From contig JANEZZ010002694.1 of the NCBI GenBank assembly GCA_026122225.1, forward strand, positions 1 through 64,000: a stretch of 64,000 nt of DNA, in the 5' to 3' direction. This document shows, one piece after another, positions 1-12,679 of this stretch (position 1 is the stretch's first letter; every line of letters begins with the position of its first letter). The translations under genes were made by a program, and so were the position numbers. The notes below the pieces were generated by a model, which made no database searches, was not told the DNA's origin, and saw only the letters and a program-made list of their open reading frames with translations. Origin of the DNA: Heloderma charlesbogerti (Eukaryota > Chordata > Lepidosauria > Squamata > Helodermatidae).

Positions 1-330
1 AAAATTACATAAACAAATGAACAACTATAGGCAGTCCTAACAATATTACAGTACAGCTGCATCCAACATTACGCAAATTTGTAAAACAGTAAAACAGGGG
101 ATTCTATCACAAAGGGGTACTAGTAAACACATCCTGAAACATGTAGAATATTCTTATACGTTATCTAGGAACTGATCACCTGGGCAAATTGTTTTTTAGA
201 TATAATGGTGATAGAAACACACGTGCATACATGTGCACACACTCACACAATATCCATATATTTACTATTTATTAGTACCACAACATACTTTCAACAACAA
301 GCACACATCTTCAAAGTTTTCTTCTTTTAC

Positions 331-459
331 CTGTGAATGTTGAAAAACATCTTTAGCTATGGCATCCAAATCAGAGGTGTCCTGAATATTGCGAACATAG
401 TCAGCTACAGCTTTGATCACTACATCACAGGGTGGTAAAACTAACTGGTGTGCTCGTAC
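331..459 (-). CDS. FAM120A: FAM120A coding exon 4
   Basis: This exon encodes 43 residues, VRAHQLVLPPCDVVIKAVAD through DAIAKDVFQHSQ, in phase 0 at both ends. The acceptor is TTTCTAG|GTA at 460/459 and the donor is CACAG|GTAAAAG at 331/330. The segment follows the XPG-like nuclease-fold core and is near-identical to the mammalian FAM120A sequence as I recall it. It is the last exon in the window; intron 4 begins at 330 and runs off the left edge, so the remaining larger part of the protein lies outside. Confidence 0.96.
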
Positions 460-1461
460 CTAGAAACACAAACACATGTTAAAATCCCCCAGGCCACAGC
501 AGCTCCCCAAGGTAGCTCAATTTTGTAGCAAGTAACTGGCTTGAATTAAATTCCCCGGTAAAATATGCTAACAAGCAATTCTATTAAACACAAGCAGAAT
601 TTAACAACTTGTGTATCTGAGATATTCGCCAATTTCTGGAGACACTTTTCTAAAAGTTAAGTATCTCAATAATAATACAAAAAATCTCTGAATATGAATA
701 GGTACTGTTTTTCTGATTCAGCAGATGAGAAGCCTACCCTCTATGCATGCAGCAGTTACTTTAGTAATTAAGTGGCAGCCACTGAAACATTTTCCATTAG
801 GGATATGTGAGCATAATCAAGTGGAAGCCAGGCTTTTAAACTTGATGGCAACAAGTAGGAAGAAGAAACAGCTAAACGTATCATGAAAGAGAAACATGGG
901 AGCACTAATTTGGAAGTTTGCGATGAGGATAAAAATCAGTGATTTTTTAAAAATGATTTTAATGTTTCAATTCTACAGTGCCTTTAAAAATCATTTAAAA
1001 TGAAATCTGGATACAAAGCAGTATGTTAAAGTCTACTTATTGCTTAAAAGTGGATTAACATACACATTTTAAAAGCTATTTTTAAAATAAAAGCTGGAAT
1101 CATAGGGGGAAATGTCTAACTTCTGAGGTTAAGAAAACAACACAGTAAGTCATATAATATATGTGTTATTGCGGCCTGCCTAGTAGGCCCAGGGTTTAAC
1201 TAGTCACCTCAGGTGCTAGGATTCAGGACATGCCACCCAGAATTTTATCAAGCATTCCCTGAGCCTATATATGTAGTCTTATGCTGTCTTATACCCCCTA
1301 CTACCTGAACTCTGCAATATATTAATTTTCAATTATGAATATTAATGACTCTCCTAATAAAGCAGAATGAATATTTTCTTTTCATCTCATGCAAATGCTG
1401 TTTTGCCTACTACCTACTAGCCCTGCTTCTGGAAAGTTCTGAACCTATGATCCATGAACCT
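460..1461. other. Intron 3, 3' end: no feature seen
   Basis: AT-rich intron sequence next to the exon 4 acceptor. No open frame, repeat boundary or RNA gene recognised. Confidence 0.6.
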
Positions 1462-1545
1462 TGATCCTATGCTTGTATATTAGGAAGTAAGTCTCACTTG
1501 TTGAATAAGACTGCTTGTAAGTAACTGTGTATAGGATTTCAGCTA
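1462..1545. repeat. Short Harbinger-like palindromic MITE, degraded
   Basis: The segment begins ATCCTATGCTTG, has the inner AAGTAAGTCTCA motif, and ends TGTGTATAGGAT. It is a copy of the dispersed family whose clearest member is the hairpin at 52752..52880. Confidence 0.55.
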
Positions 1546-2457
1546 CAGACAACTGATCTTGCTTTGTATCCTTGAGTGCATACAAAGCAAATCTAATTTT
1601 GCAGTTTATGTGTGCTGCATGATCCCAGAATTTGGATTATATTCCTACATTGTACAAAGACTATTTAGTTTCAGATTAATGTTTTAACCGTTATAGATAG
1701 TATGCATGCTTGTCCAAGAAATAATTTCACAAAGAAAATTTTGATTTAAATCAATCAAGCCTGGGCCTGTATGTGTTAAGGTAAATTTAGTACTCTGAAT
1801 ATTGACACTTTTAGGGAGCCACTGGAATATTTCAGGCAATTCTGACATTTAACCAGTATGTTTTAAAGCCAAACAAATGCCATGACGAATTACCAAATTT
1901 CATTCTTTAAAAAAAATAATTTACTGATAAATGTCCAGAGCTAGCCTTATGGCAAATTATAATAATGGATGGAAATGAAAATGGCATTTGGTCAAAGGCA
2001 AAAAAAGTATTCAGATGGCCTTAAGATCTCCTAGTAAAGTTCATGTTTTCCCCCCCTTTCTCCTGGCCTCCAAGACGTTAAGGATTACCAGAAAATATTG
2101 ACGTTCACTACATTTCTGTAACATACATTAGCTTAATGTGGATAAAGTCCGTGGATTTTATTTGCACAACTTCCACTTAAACTTATAAATACTTAAATGA
2201 CTATGCAATTTGAGCATATTCATTAAAACAGCATCTTCTGTTTTCCATATAATCTTAATCCTATGCGTGCTTACTATCAAGCAAACCCCAGAGGTCAGTT
2301 GAGCTTTTCTTCTTAAGTGTGCACAGGACTGCAGCCTAAAACACAGTGCCATATTCAGAGAAGAATAGTGAGTTGAATTTTCCCAACCCAACTATACTGC
2401 TTTTCTTAAAAAATATGAACCTACACTTTTGTAACAGCAGGAAGATCTTAAGGCACA

Positions 2458-2590
2458 GTAGACAACCTGGCGACCTTCAGATGTTTTGGACAATAACTCC
2501 CACAATCCCTGACCATTGTTAATGCTGGGTGGGGCTTATGGGAGCTGTAATCTAAAACGTATGGAGGGTATCAGGTTGCCTACCCCTGTC
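2458..2590. mobile_element. Palindromic hAT-type MITE, family A
   Basis: Imperfect palindrome: the left arm reads ACCTTCAGATGTTTTGGAC and the right arm repeats it inverted (AAACGTATGGAGGGTATCAGG). It is the same family as 11992..12128, whose flanks show an 8-base target duplication. Confidence 0.7.
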
Positions 2591-2701
2591 GTAATATATA
2601 TTCCATGCAGCATATTTTACAAAACAAGTTTCTCTGAACTATGCAACACTCATACTTTGAACTGTAATTATTCAAGAAGGGGAGACATGTAGAATCTTAA
2701 A

Positions 2702-2787
2702 GCTACAATCCTATACACACTTACCTGGGAGCAAGTCTCACTTAACTGGACTTGCTTTTGAGTAGCTGTGCATAAGATTGTGCTGTA
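2702..2787. repeat. Short Harbinger-like palindromic MITE
   Basis: Starts GCTACAATCCTATACACAC TTACC and ends GTGCATAAGATTGTGC. The inner motif GGGAGCAAGTCTCACT is inverted in the second half. It is the same family as 22160, 36575, 52752 and 54644. Confidence 0.65.
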
Positions 2788-3505
2788 AATCTTTTTTTTT
2801 AACCAAATAAAAAGACATAAACATACTTATGCCGCCTATACAAAACCAAGCTTGAAGTTATTACAATTCTCTAGAAGTAGGATGTTTATCCTAGCAAAAT
2901 AAGAATAATCTCATCTATAAACTAAGAAGGAGTGCTTAGGAGCACCTAACCATCTATGCTGCAACTATGGGGTGGGTGGGAGGGAGATAATTGTGATTCA
3001 GGATTTTAACCTAGCAACTCCCAGGGTTACTTGAAAACGTCATTAAACAATTGTCAATTCATCAGAAAAAGCAAACCCCATGACAATGAGATTCTGCAAG
3101 TTGTTACAGTACATTCACACAAATGTAACTGGAATTCTCTATCAAGTTTGTCTGAGTTTTCCAAGTCCTTCCCTTCAGCCATCACCTCTCAGAACATGAG
3201 AGGGGCCTAAAGGTTTATAAAGGGACCTAAACATGTTCAAACTGCAGTATTGTGCAGACATACAAATCTCCACCAAGATCATCATTGGAGGCTCCTTTCC
3301 AGGTGCCCCCACCAAATGAGGTGTGGTGGATGGTGATCAGGGAGATAGCCTTCTTGGTCATGGTGCCCCCCTATGGAGGCTTGCCAGATGCCCCAGGGAG
3401 GCTCACCCAGAACCTATATGGTCATTTTTTCAGGCAAGACCATCTGATTTCCCCAGGCTTTTAAAAACGTTTAACCCTGAATGTCCATTGGTTTTGTGCT
3501 ACACT

Positions 3506-3815
3506 AGTCTGGTTTGCACGCCACAACTATTCCTGATTTGTTTAACCTGGAATTGTTGGGGCTGAGCAGCAGCGAGCAAGCGTGCTGCCTCCTGTTTCAG
3601 TCAACAACCCAACGTGATTGTTGGGTTAACACTGGGTTGATTAACCCCTCATCAACCCAGAGTTTCGGGTTTGGGTGTCACAATAACAAAGGGCACTCCT
3701 GGGTTGTTTTTGAAAGCGGAAGTGGTGAGCAGGTGAGAGGCAGCATGCTCGCTTGCTCCCACCCGCATGGGCACACCATGGCTACATTGGGCATTACATG
3801 TGAACCAGGTCACTG
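3506..3815. mobile_element. Large-palindrome DNA transposon derivative, family C
   Basis: The termini TCTGGTTTGCACGCCACA and (inverted) CCTGGTTCACATGTAATG pair with each other. The interior contains further inverted copies of CAACCCA/TGGGTTG and GCAAGCGTGCTGCCTC/GAGGCAGCATGCTCGC. No transposase fragment is present, so it is non-autonomous. Confidence 0.6.
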
Positions 3816-4837
3816 TCGGTTGTTGTATTTTTTATTCCAGTGTTTTGTATTCTTATGATGGTATTTTAATGAAATGTTGTATAAGCAGCCCTGAAAAATA
3901 TTATTTGAAGGACAGGATCTACATTTAATAATACAAGCAAAATGAGCAAGGCTACAAGTTTTCCCAGTTATAAGTTTGGTCCCTGACTATTTACACCATC
4001 CAATACCATCAACTCCATATACATTTTCTTGGAAATGTTCTACTGATTTCAATGAACTCATTCTAAGGAAACATGATAAAGTCCAGGTTGTAACCTAAGC
4101 CTCTCTCTCTCGATTTATCAAGTATTATATGGTTACATTTTAGTCCTGACAACGTTTACATTTTAGTCCTGACCTTAGATAATAAGCTACTACTAGTAGG
4201 CCTGACAACTATATAAGCCTTGGTTGCCTGAAGTGTGTCCCAGAGGTTATATTCCAAGGCACAGGAGACTGGAAAAGCCACAATTTTTGCCAGCATAATC
4301 TTCAAAAGAATATTAGTTTGTCATTTAAACTTTAGGTCATCTTATATCTCAAGGTCACAGATAGACAATAATAATTCTACACTACAATTATGTTTTTAAA
4401 ATCCCGCTAAAGGCTTGGCCCCAGCCACTACAGTCAGACCAAATGAAAACATCTTACAATGCTTTCGAAAGGTCCATGAGCTTTAGCATGTCTCCAAGGG
4501 AAGGAAGTTCCATAACTGTGTGAGCAGCCAATAAGAATGCTTCTCTTTGCATCATATGGATTCTGTGTAGATTTGGTATAGTGAGGCGAGAGCTAAAGGT
4601 TAATCGTACAAATTATAACATGAAACGGGAAATGAGGTAGTCTTCATTACGGACCCAAGACATAAGAAATCTTTCTGCATCAGGCTTGCACTCTGACTTG
4701 GGGTTGGATACAAAGTGCTAGTGCAAAGCAGAGCACTAGAATAATATGTTTCAGGTGATTACAGCCATTAGAATACAGGCAGTTGCCTTCTGCACCAGAT
4801 GTGGCAATTCAAAGAGCAGCCCTATGTTGTCGAAGGG

Positions 4838-5000
4838 AAGGGCCATCGCTTAGTAGTAGAACACAGGTTCCGTCTCTAGCATTTCTAGCTAATAGGTTTT
4901 AGGCAGCACTGCTGAGAAGGTCCCTCCCCAAGACCTTGGAAAGCTACTGCCAGTGTAGACAATACTGGCCTATATAGATAAATGGTTCAGGATTCAGCCA
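4838..5000 (+). mobile_element. tRNA-derived SINE, old copy
   Basis: It starts with GGGCCATCGCTTAGTAGTAGAAC, a degraded Pol III A-box head. It ends in GCTACTGCCAGTGTAGACAATACTGG, matching the body of the better preserved copy at 57353..57550. The B box is decayed. Confidence 0.55.
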
Positions 5001-6296
5001 TGGACAGATTATTATAGATGCAATCTCATGGCTAGAGTCACCCAAGAGTGATGATATTATGACTTGACTGGACTAGGCTCCTAAAATAATAATTCTCCAA
5101 TAGTGGACTAGCAAGAGTAGGCTTTGAGAAACAAAGCAGCACAAGAGGCAACACCTTTGAATGGCCAAGCTAAAGTGAGTCTGAAATCAGACAAAACAAT
5201 CCATTAGTGGGACTGCTTACAAGAAAAGTTTTAGATATGCTGTTCCAATTGCCTTCCTGCTTTTTTGATAAATGGAGCCAGATATCAGCGGTAACAATCA
5301 TCTCGTTTGACACCTCTTGGGCCTGGGGTAGATGTAATATTAGTTGGATTAAGGGATAAATCGCTAATGGGATTATATGCTCCCTCCCTCTAACCCAAGT
5401 TCCACGTGTTCCAGAGGGTTTACCATGACACGTGAAGAAAGTTAACCCTGGCTAAAATTAACCTGGGACACTCCTAAACTGCCTTTCAGAACCCTGATTA
5501 AGCCCAAGTTCATACAATTTCTTCTTCACTACAGCATCTATGACTGTTTCTCTCAAACGTTAGCATGATCTGTAATATATTTAGATGCATCCACTGTAGC
5601 AATAATTGTCCAGGCATGGCACCAATGTGGTCTGTATGAAATAAAATTCTCAGAAAGCCTGTAACGGAAAATTCTACATGATAGGTTTACTTTGGTGCCA
5701 GGATTACATGCAAACTCTCAAGATCTTGTTGCATGACTTTTTCACTTTGATGTTGTCAAATGTACCTCAGAGCCATTATCTGTGCCCTAACATCAAAGCA
5801 GCAACAGCAGTGTAGATTGATGACTCCTTCTAGGAGTACATAAAACTACAAGGGAAGTTATTGTTGCATTGAACATCACAGCCAAGACAAAGTGAACAGG
5901 GGTGGCTTTCTAGCAAAATAGGAAGAGGGAGGGTAGCTGGGCAAATTGTGGGTGCCACAGACCACCTGGGTTCCAGTTGAAGTAGTAAGCTGTTAGTGTG
6001 ACAGTGATGCCCACACACTTTGCAACCTAATTAGCATGCCTACTCTCACATGCTGGGTAGGATAACGGTTAGACTTTTATCAGGGAATGCTATGTCTTTA
6101 GCAGATCTATAATGGATTATAGAAAAAGTCATTATGCAAGAAAGACAACGGAAATCCAACATGCAAACACTGGACACTATTGTCCCTTCTGGGCTTATCT
6201 TTATGTAACACAAGACTTCATCTCTTATGTTAATATTTAATGCCATCCACATTAAGGCACTTAGGTCGTGTTTGTCAAGGCAAATACAGGAATCTA

Positions 6297-7690
6297 TTTT
6301 TTTATTTAAAATGATTTTTAGGCCATAAAACTCTCTCAGTATGGCATATAGAATTAAAAATCATACAGAACTATACTAATAGAGAAATATACAATAAAAT
6401 ATTATAGAACACCATAAAAACAGGTTATACCAATAAAACCTGTAGTCCACAGATTATGGAAAGGCTAGTGAAAACATCTAGGTCTTCAGAGCCTTCATGA
6501 AGAACTGCAAAGAAGGGGAGTGAGGAACCCCTGATGGAAATTTATTCCAGAGGTACAGAGTCACCACTGAAAAGGCCCTCTCCATTATATTCACTAGCCT
6601 AACTGCCTGCGGCAGCGGGAAAGTGAGAAGGGCCTCTGTTGATTACTTCAAAGTGCACGGAGGCTGGTATAGGAGAAGGCCTTAAAGTAACTTGGGCCCA
6701 AATAATTTAAGGCTTTAAAAGTTAAAACCAGCACTTTAAATTGGGCTGGGAAACACCCTGACAACCAATGCAGCTGGTGCCATATCAGTGTCATATGATT
6801 AGTATGTGCATTCTGCACCAACTTTGAAGGCAGCCCCACACAGAGTGCATTACAGTAGTCAAGCCTGGATGTCACCAGAGCATCAATGACTGAGGCAAAT
6901 TGCTCTCTCTCCAGATAGGGCTGCAGTTGGCATATACGCCTAAGCCGCTAAAATGTACTCCTGTCCACTGCCACCACCTGAGATTCCTATTATCACTGAG
7001 CCCAGGAGCACACCCAAACTGTACACTTGGTCCTTCAGAGGGAGTGCAACCCCAACTAAGACCAGATGTATTCTTCTGTCCAGATTGGTTGTTTCCCTAC
7101 CAACAGTAGCTCCATCTTGTCTGGATTAAGCCTCAGCTTATTTCCCGTCATCCATCCCAAAACTGCCTCCATACACTGATTCAGGCATTCAACAGCCTCC
7201 GTAGGATCATTAGATGGAAACGAGCGGTAGAGCCGAGTGTAATCTGCATACGGATGGCACTTCAGCCCAAACCTCCAAACGACTTACCCCAGTCATTTCA
7301 TGTAGATGCTGAAAAGCACAGGGGACAGGATGGAACCTTGCGACACCCTATAGGCCGATGGCCATAGGGTAGAGCAGAAGTTCCCCAGCACCACCTTCTG
7401 AGACCATTCGTCCAGGAAGGACCGGAACCACCATAGCACTGCTCTTCCTATGTCCTACCCAGACAACCAATCCAGATGTATACCATGGTTGATGGTACTG
7501 AAAGCTGCTGAGAGATCCAGGAGAACCAACAGAGTCTCACTCTCCACATCCATTCCTCAGAGAAAGTCATCTGCTAGGGTGACCAAAGCTGTTTCTGTCC
7601 CAAAGCCAGGCCTCAGCCTGGACTGGAATGGATCCAAATAATCAGCATTATCCAACACTACCTTAAGTTGAGAAGCCACCTAATCAGAAT
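6297..7690 (-). mobile_element. L2-type LINE, 5'-truncated, antisense
   Basis: On the minus strand the region carries decayed reverse-transcriptase and C-terminal sequence, including SRLDYCNALCVGLPSK and QFKVLVLTFKALNYLGPSYF. The plus strand around 7320..7345 is the complement of the GVxQGSILSP region. The element's 3' end is at about 6297 next to an A/T-rich stretch. It has many frameshifts and stops and is an inactive fossil in FAM120A intron 3, in the same orientation as the gene. Confidence 0.8.
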
Positions 7691-8539
7691 CTACTAATTT
7701 ACTCATATGTAACCAAAGCTTTTTCACAAAGATACTGCAAATATCCAACAAAACTTGTATGTTCTTGGCTCTGCAAATATCCACACTCAGGGCAAGGAAT
7801 GTGCTTTCAAGATGAGAGAGCTATCAAGCTTATTTCTCAATAGTCACCCAACCCCCTCTTCTTGGGATTTTAAATCATGTGTGCAAACATACCCAAATGC
7901 GTGCCCCAAGCCTACCGTAGCCACCACAATACTTATTTGAATCCTAAACATTTCCTCTTCCATTTACAGAAATAGTTTCTAACAACTATTTTCTAAATAG
8001 GTGTTAGAAAGTACCTCAAATGAAAGCTACTACAGTTATTTAAAACCACCAGAGGGCACTCATGGAGCCAAAGAAAAAAAAATTCAGTACCAATTTCAAC
8101 CCGGAGTTTCTGTATGTCTAAAGGTGCCTTAGAGAAGTGACTATCAAGAGTATTGGCAGAAACAAGTCCAAGAGAAAATAACATGAAAGTCTGTGTTTGT
8201 AAATGCAAGGGCCTCTCAAATAAATCAAAGTGATGTGCCTGTAATTTATGCTCCCTCACTACCCATTCACCACAACTTCTCTGCAAACCACATACCTCAT
8301 TGAGAGCACCTTGGATTCAAACAGGGTTATGAAGGAATAATTCTTCACTTCTAAAGGGCACCACTGGTGATGTGGGTAGGTTCTATAACAAAGACACTTC
8401 CCAGAGTATCTGTTGTTCTGACAGTACATAATTTCATGTATGAATAGACAGTAATCACAAGAAGGGGATATAACGTGATGACCAGTGCTACGCTGCTGAC
8501 CCTGCCCCCAGCATGGGCATCTGCACTGAAGAAAGACTG

Positions 8540-8960
8540 GAAAACATGAACAGCTTTGGATGATGACATTTTCTTTTAGAATTTAAGACAAGGTGTTTAT
8601 ATATTGTTACCCAGGCATCCACCCAAATGAAAACTGTGGATTAAAAAGAGTTTTATAGAAGGACTACAGATGAAAAACATCTGGAAATAAAGAAGCCATG
8701 GAGGAAAATGTTTTTTAATCTTCTCTGTAAAATTCCCAGCATAGTTATTTCTTCCATTCCTTATTAAAATTATTGATCTAATGTATCTTTTACTGAGAGA
8801 CATTTAGGGATGCTCCAAGTCATGCTCAGTTTCCCAACATGCTGAATAGAGTCATCGTATCAAAATATGGAAGAAAATGTGCATTTCTGACAGTTTGGGT
8901 TTGTTTCTTGTCTTGTTCTGGTTAGATGCTGTAGCAGTAATTTAATGTTCTAATCTAAAA
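8540..8960. repeat. Local direct repeat, copy 1
   Basis: Shares collinear blocks with 9815..10205, for example AACAGCTTTGGAT, TTTATATATTGTTAC, GAAGCCATGG and CCCAGCATAGTT. Copy 1 has separate small indels. It is in intron 3 with no coding signal. Confidence 0.75.
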
Positions 8961-9126
8961 CCCACATGTGAAAAAATCCCACTGTAGGTTATCCCGCCAC
9001 TGTCACCAGATGCAACGGAACAGCATAAGTTTTCCCACCTATGTTTCTTTTTTTAAAAATTAACTTTGACACTTGGGTCTATAAACTGCCACAGTTTTCA
9101 ATAAAGTTCTCAATTAGACTTCATCA

Positions 9127-9308
9127 CTAGGGATGCTGCCTCAGCTATAATATCTTTTAACTGCTTCCACTAGAATAAACCCTCTCTGAGTTTCTTTTAA
9201 TTAGACTGGTTCCTATTTTTAGACTGGTTTCCTATTATTTTTCAATTTCCCCCCAAATTTCCATGTTTTTTCCAACCCACCCTTCAAAATTTCCAGAAAT
9301 TTTGCATC
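9127..9308. repeat. Repeat with hAT-like ends (TAGGGATGC ... GCATCTCTA)
   Basis: The ends are roughly inverted (TAGGGATGC and, on the other strand, TAGAGATGC). The right half (CCCCCCAAATTTCCATGTTTT, AAAATTTCCAGAAATTTTGC) is repeated at 10535..10622. No clear target duplication was seen. Confidence 0.4.
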
Positions 9309-9814
9309 TCTAGTAAGTGGGCCATCTCAATAGTAGCACCCGCCCTCTGCAACATTCTCCCACTTGTGGTCCGGGAGATTGAAACTGTGGCGAGCTTTAG
9401 ACACCTCTTGAACATGACGTATCTGTTTACTCAGGCTTTCCCTGACTTGTAATTGCATTGTCCTGTTCTTGCTGTAATATTTTAATGTATTTTTTAAAAA
9501 AATTATATTGTTTTTATATTGCATTGGGGGGAGGTTATGTAGACCACTTAGAGATCTTAGGATGTCAGGGAGCAAATAAGTAGTCTAAACCTGTCCAATA
9601 TTATTTGTCAGAATTAAGAGTTAGTTTGTACATAACCACAATACCAATTTACAAAAGTGAATTTTACCATGAAAACCAATGGCCCATACTAGTCACTCAC
9701 ATGCCAATTGATGGGAAAAGGCTTGTGGACCCGAAGATGTGAAGGTCTGGGGAAAACCCAGAAAATTAGGGGGGAAATCGTTTGTTTGTTTTTCCAAAAA
9801 TTTGGAAAAATTGA

Positions 9815-10205
9815 ACAGCTTTGGATTATGAAATATTGTCTTTTAGAATTTAAGACAAAGTCTTTATATATTGTTACTCAGCCTTACTCCCTCAAAACAA
9901 TTTCTGAAAACTATGTCATAAGAACACTTTTATAGAAAGACTAGAGATGTAAAATGTCTGGAAATAATGAAGCCATGGGGAAAAATATGTATTTTTAATC
10001 CTCTCTGTAAGATTCCCAGCATAGTTCGTTCTTTCATTTCTTATTATAATTATTGATCTAAAGTACATTTTACCTGTATACATTTATGCACAGTTTCCTA
10101 ACATGTGAATAGTCAGCATTGTGCATTCTTGACAGTTTGGACTTTATTCTACAGAGTCCTGTAATTCTGATGCTGTAGTAGTCATATAATGTAGTTCTAA
10201 TCTAT
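9815..10205. repeat. Local direct repeat, copy 2
   Basis: Second copy of the block at 8540..8960, in the same orientation about 1.25 kb away. Order is conserved through to GATGCTGTAGTAGT and TTCTAATCT at the right end. Divergence is moderate, so the duplication is not recent. Confidence 0.75.
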
Positions 10206-10330
10206 TCAGACAATAATTACAAATTTACTGAGTTTACTTCTAAGGGTTTTAAAATATAACAATTTTATAAGCACACTAAGTCATAAATAAAATAACTTTA
10301 GGAACAAAAAGGCTGCTTTATGTTCCTAAA

Positions 10331-10474
10331 ACAGACCTCCCTCACTTGGTGCCCTCCGGATGCTTTGGATGACAGTACCCAGCATTCCTGACCATTGGCC
10401 ATGCTGCCTGAGGCTGAGGGGAGCTGAAGTCCAAAATATCTGGAGGGTATCAGGTTGGAGAAGCCTGTCTCAAA
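10331..10474. mobile_element. Palindromic hAT-type MITE, family A
   Basis: The left arm has GTGCCCTCCGGATGCTTTGG and the right arm has CCAAAATATCTGGAGGGTAT. The centre CCTGACCATTGGCCATGCTG is the family's usual centre. Confidence 0.75.
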
Positions 10475-10534
10475 GCAACAAAATCACTTCAGATCTGTAA
10501 AGAGCGCTACAAAAATAAATATTGCTTATTTTTC

Positions 10535-10622
10535 CATTTCCCCCCAAATTTCCATTTTTTTCTGGAAAACCTCCCCTTTTCCCCATGGCCTCAAAATTTA
10601 TGGAAATTTTACATCTCTATGT
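10535..10622. repeat. Copy of the AAATTTCC repeat, matches 9225..9308
   Basis: Contains CCCCCCAAATTTCCATTTTT and ends AATTTTACATCTCTA, matching the right half of 9127..9308. It sits between two family A palindromes. Confidence 0.5.
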
Positions 10623-10627
10623 GGATC

Positions 10628-10772
10628 TAAGGCAGATTTACCCAACCTGGCTCCCTCCAGATGTTTTGGACTATGACTCCATCATCCCTGACCACTGGCC
10701 ATGATGGCAGGGCATGACAGAAGTTGTAGTCCAAAACATCAGGAGGGGCCCAGGTTGGGGAAGGCTGATTTG
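10628..10772. mobile_element. Palindromic hAT-type MITE, family A
   Basis: The left arm has CTCCAGATGTTTTGGACTA and the right arm has AGTCCAAAACATCAGGAGG. It lies only about 150 bases from another copy at 10331..10474, in the same orientation as far as a palindrome allows. Confidence 0.75.
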
Positions 10773-10849
10773 AAGGCATCACAGATATCATGAGTTCAAG
10801 AGTTTCCACCTTCAAATCCCAGTTAAGTGCATACAACTGAGGAATGTTG

Positions 10850-11020
10850 ACAACACATTTCGCATGCAGAAGGTTCTAGGGTCAATCACAGGCATTTCCA
10901 TTTTTTAAAAAATGAGGGAGAAGGTGAGATCTTGAGCACTATTGCCAGCTGGAGTGGACAGTATTTCACTAAATGGACCAACGGTCAATTCTGCATAAGG
11001 CAGTTGCATATATGTTCATT
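10850..11020 (+). mobile_element. tRNA-derived SINE, old copy lacking its head
   Basis: Contains CGCATGCAGAAGGTTCTAGG near the B-box region, TTGCCAGCTGGAGTGGACA in the body and TGCATAAGGCAGTTGCATAT at the tail. These match the order of elements in the SINE at 57353..57550. Confidence 0.55.
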
Positions 11021-11991
11021 TCTTGTCAAAATATAAAGGCAGCTTTGTGCTTTTCACTTGACACCCAAAAAGAAATACGAGTATCACAAAAACAAACATA
11101 TTTTGTATTACCTCCTGATATGATTTGAGGGAGGGGGGAAAGAAAGAGCAGCAAATCAGTACAACTTCTGAACAACACATACTTCAGAAGTCCTGAAACC
11201 TCACACAAACAGCAGCAAACATATTTTATATGAAAAGTCTCCAAACATAGAAGAAAACAGCTTGGGAACACTGAACTCAACACAGAATGTTTGTGTAGGA
11301 AATCAGAAGATAAGATCAACTAAACAAAAATGGTTTTAAAACATCTATAATTCTAGTGGCTCCAGCATGTAATTTGGGGGAGGAGAGAAATACTTGTGAA
11401 ACCTGAGAACAAAATATTACCTGAAAAGCAAAGGCAACAGTAGAAGCCATTCAGAAAACTGGATGGCAAGGCAACCGCTATTCACCCTCAAGAAAGGAGT
11501 TCTCTGTAGAAAATGGCCTACTGTAAGGTTGCATTTTAAACAGCTTAGTGTAGCTGTAAAACTGCTCAGCTGCTACAACATGAAACCAATGCTCTAAAGA
11601 AAAGGCTATTTGCTGTTAATAATTTTAGTTACCAACATCTTTACCTTCTATGATTATCAGAAATTTGCTTCATATGAGAGACAGAGACTAAAAACCACCT
11701 TCAAGTGATTCTGTTCAGAAGCAAAGTTTACTTACTGTGCATCATCCAAACGTAACGCCTGTGTTTTAGGTAGTTGCTTCTGAAGGCTGCCATGTAACAT
11801 TGCAAAGATTCACATGGCCATTTTTTAAGATATGGCAACGTTTCCTACCAGTATCAGTCTTAGAGAGGTGATGTAGCTTTGTGATCAGGTTTGAGCAGGG
11901 AAGTCACCTCAGCCAAGAAAATCAGTGGTTGTCCTTAGCAAGGAACTCTCTCAGTTTAACCTTCCTCCACCCCATCCTGCATATCTTACAG

Positions 11992-12128
11992 CAGAGGTGG
12001 GCAACTTGTGGCCCTCCAGATGTTTTGGCCTACAACTTTCATCATCTCTCACCACTGAATATGGTGGCTAAGCCTAATGGGGAGTTGTAAGCCAAAACAT
12101 CTGGAAGGCTACAAGTTGCCCACCCCTG
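11992..12128. mobile_element. Palindromic hAT MITE with target duplication, family A reference copy
   Basis: This 137-base imperfect palindrome has terminal repeats CAGAGGTGGGCAACTTGTGG and, inverted, CAGGGGTGGGCAACTTGTAG. It is flanked by an imperfect 8-base duplication, TCTTACAG (11984..11991) and CCTTATAG (12129..12136). CAG...CTG ends with 8-base duplications are the hallmark of the hAT superfamily. No coding content. Confidence 0.8.
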
Positions 12129-12679
12129 CCTTATAGGGTTACTGCTAGGATTTTTTTTAACTTACCCTACGTGAAGCACTCTGATTACGTAGTGCTTACA
12201 GCATTCACCTAGCTATTATTTTGCTACATCAACCCCTTGTAGCAACAAGTGACTTGGTCCTGAAAAGCACTGCAAATTAGCTTTTTCATGATGTGGCTAT
12301 TTGTGACCCTGTGGAAGTACATCAGCACTGTCACCATAGCAACCATGAATTTAATTCTGGTCATCAGACTTCTGGTGCAGTACCTAGCAAGGAGTTCACC
12401 ATATTTCTCCGAAGAAGCTAAGCTACACTGTCAGTCCATATCTATTTTTTTATCTGTTCTGCCATACTTCTGTAATCCTGACCAACTGACTGGAGGCATG
12501 GTACCAGAAGCAATTAACAAAGGCCGCAAGAACACATGGTGGACTTTGAATGTCTCCCAGTAGCGCCCAAAGCCGCCACCATCTTTCAGGGAAGCAGAAT
12601 AAAGAGCCAGAACAGTCATAGATCAGCCTGGGTAAGGAAGCCGACCCACAAAGATTAAACACTGCTAAGCATAAGCCTG

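Noticed and set aside
3252..3858. Three overlapping plus-strand open frames as a small gene
   Set aside because: They lie partly within the palindromic element at 3506..3815 and have no protein family features.
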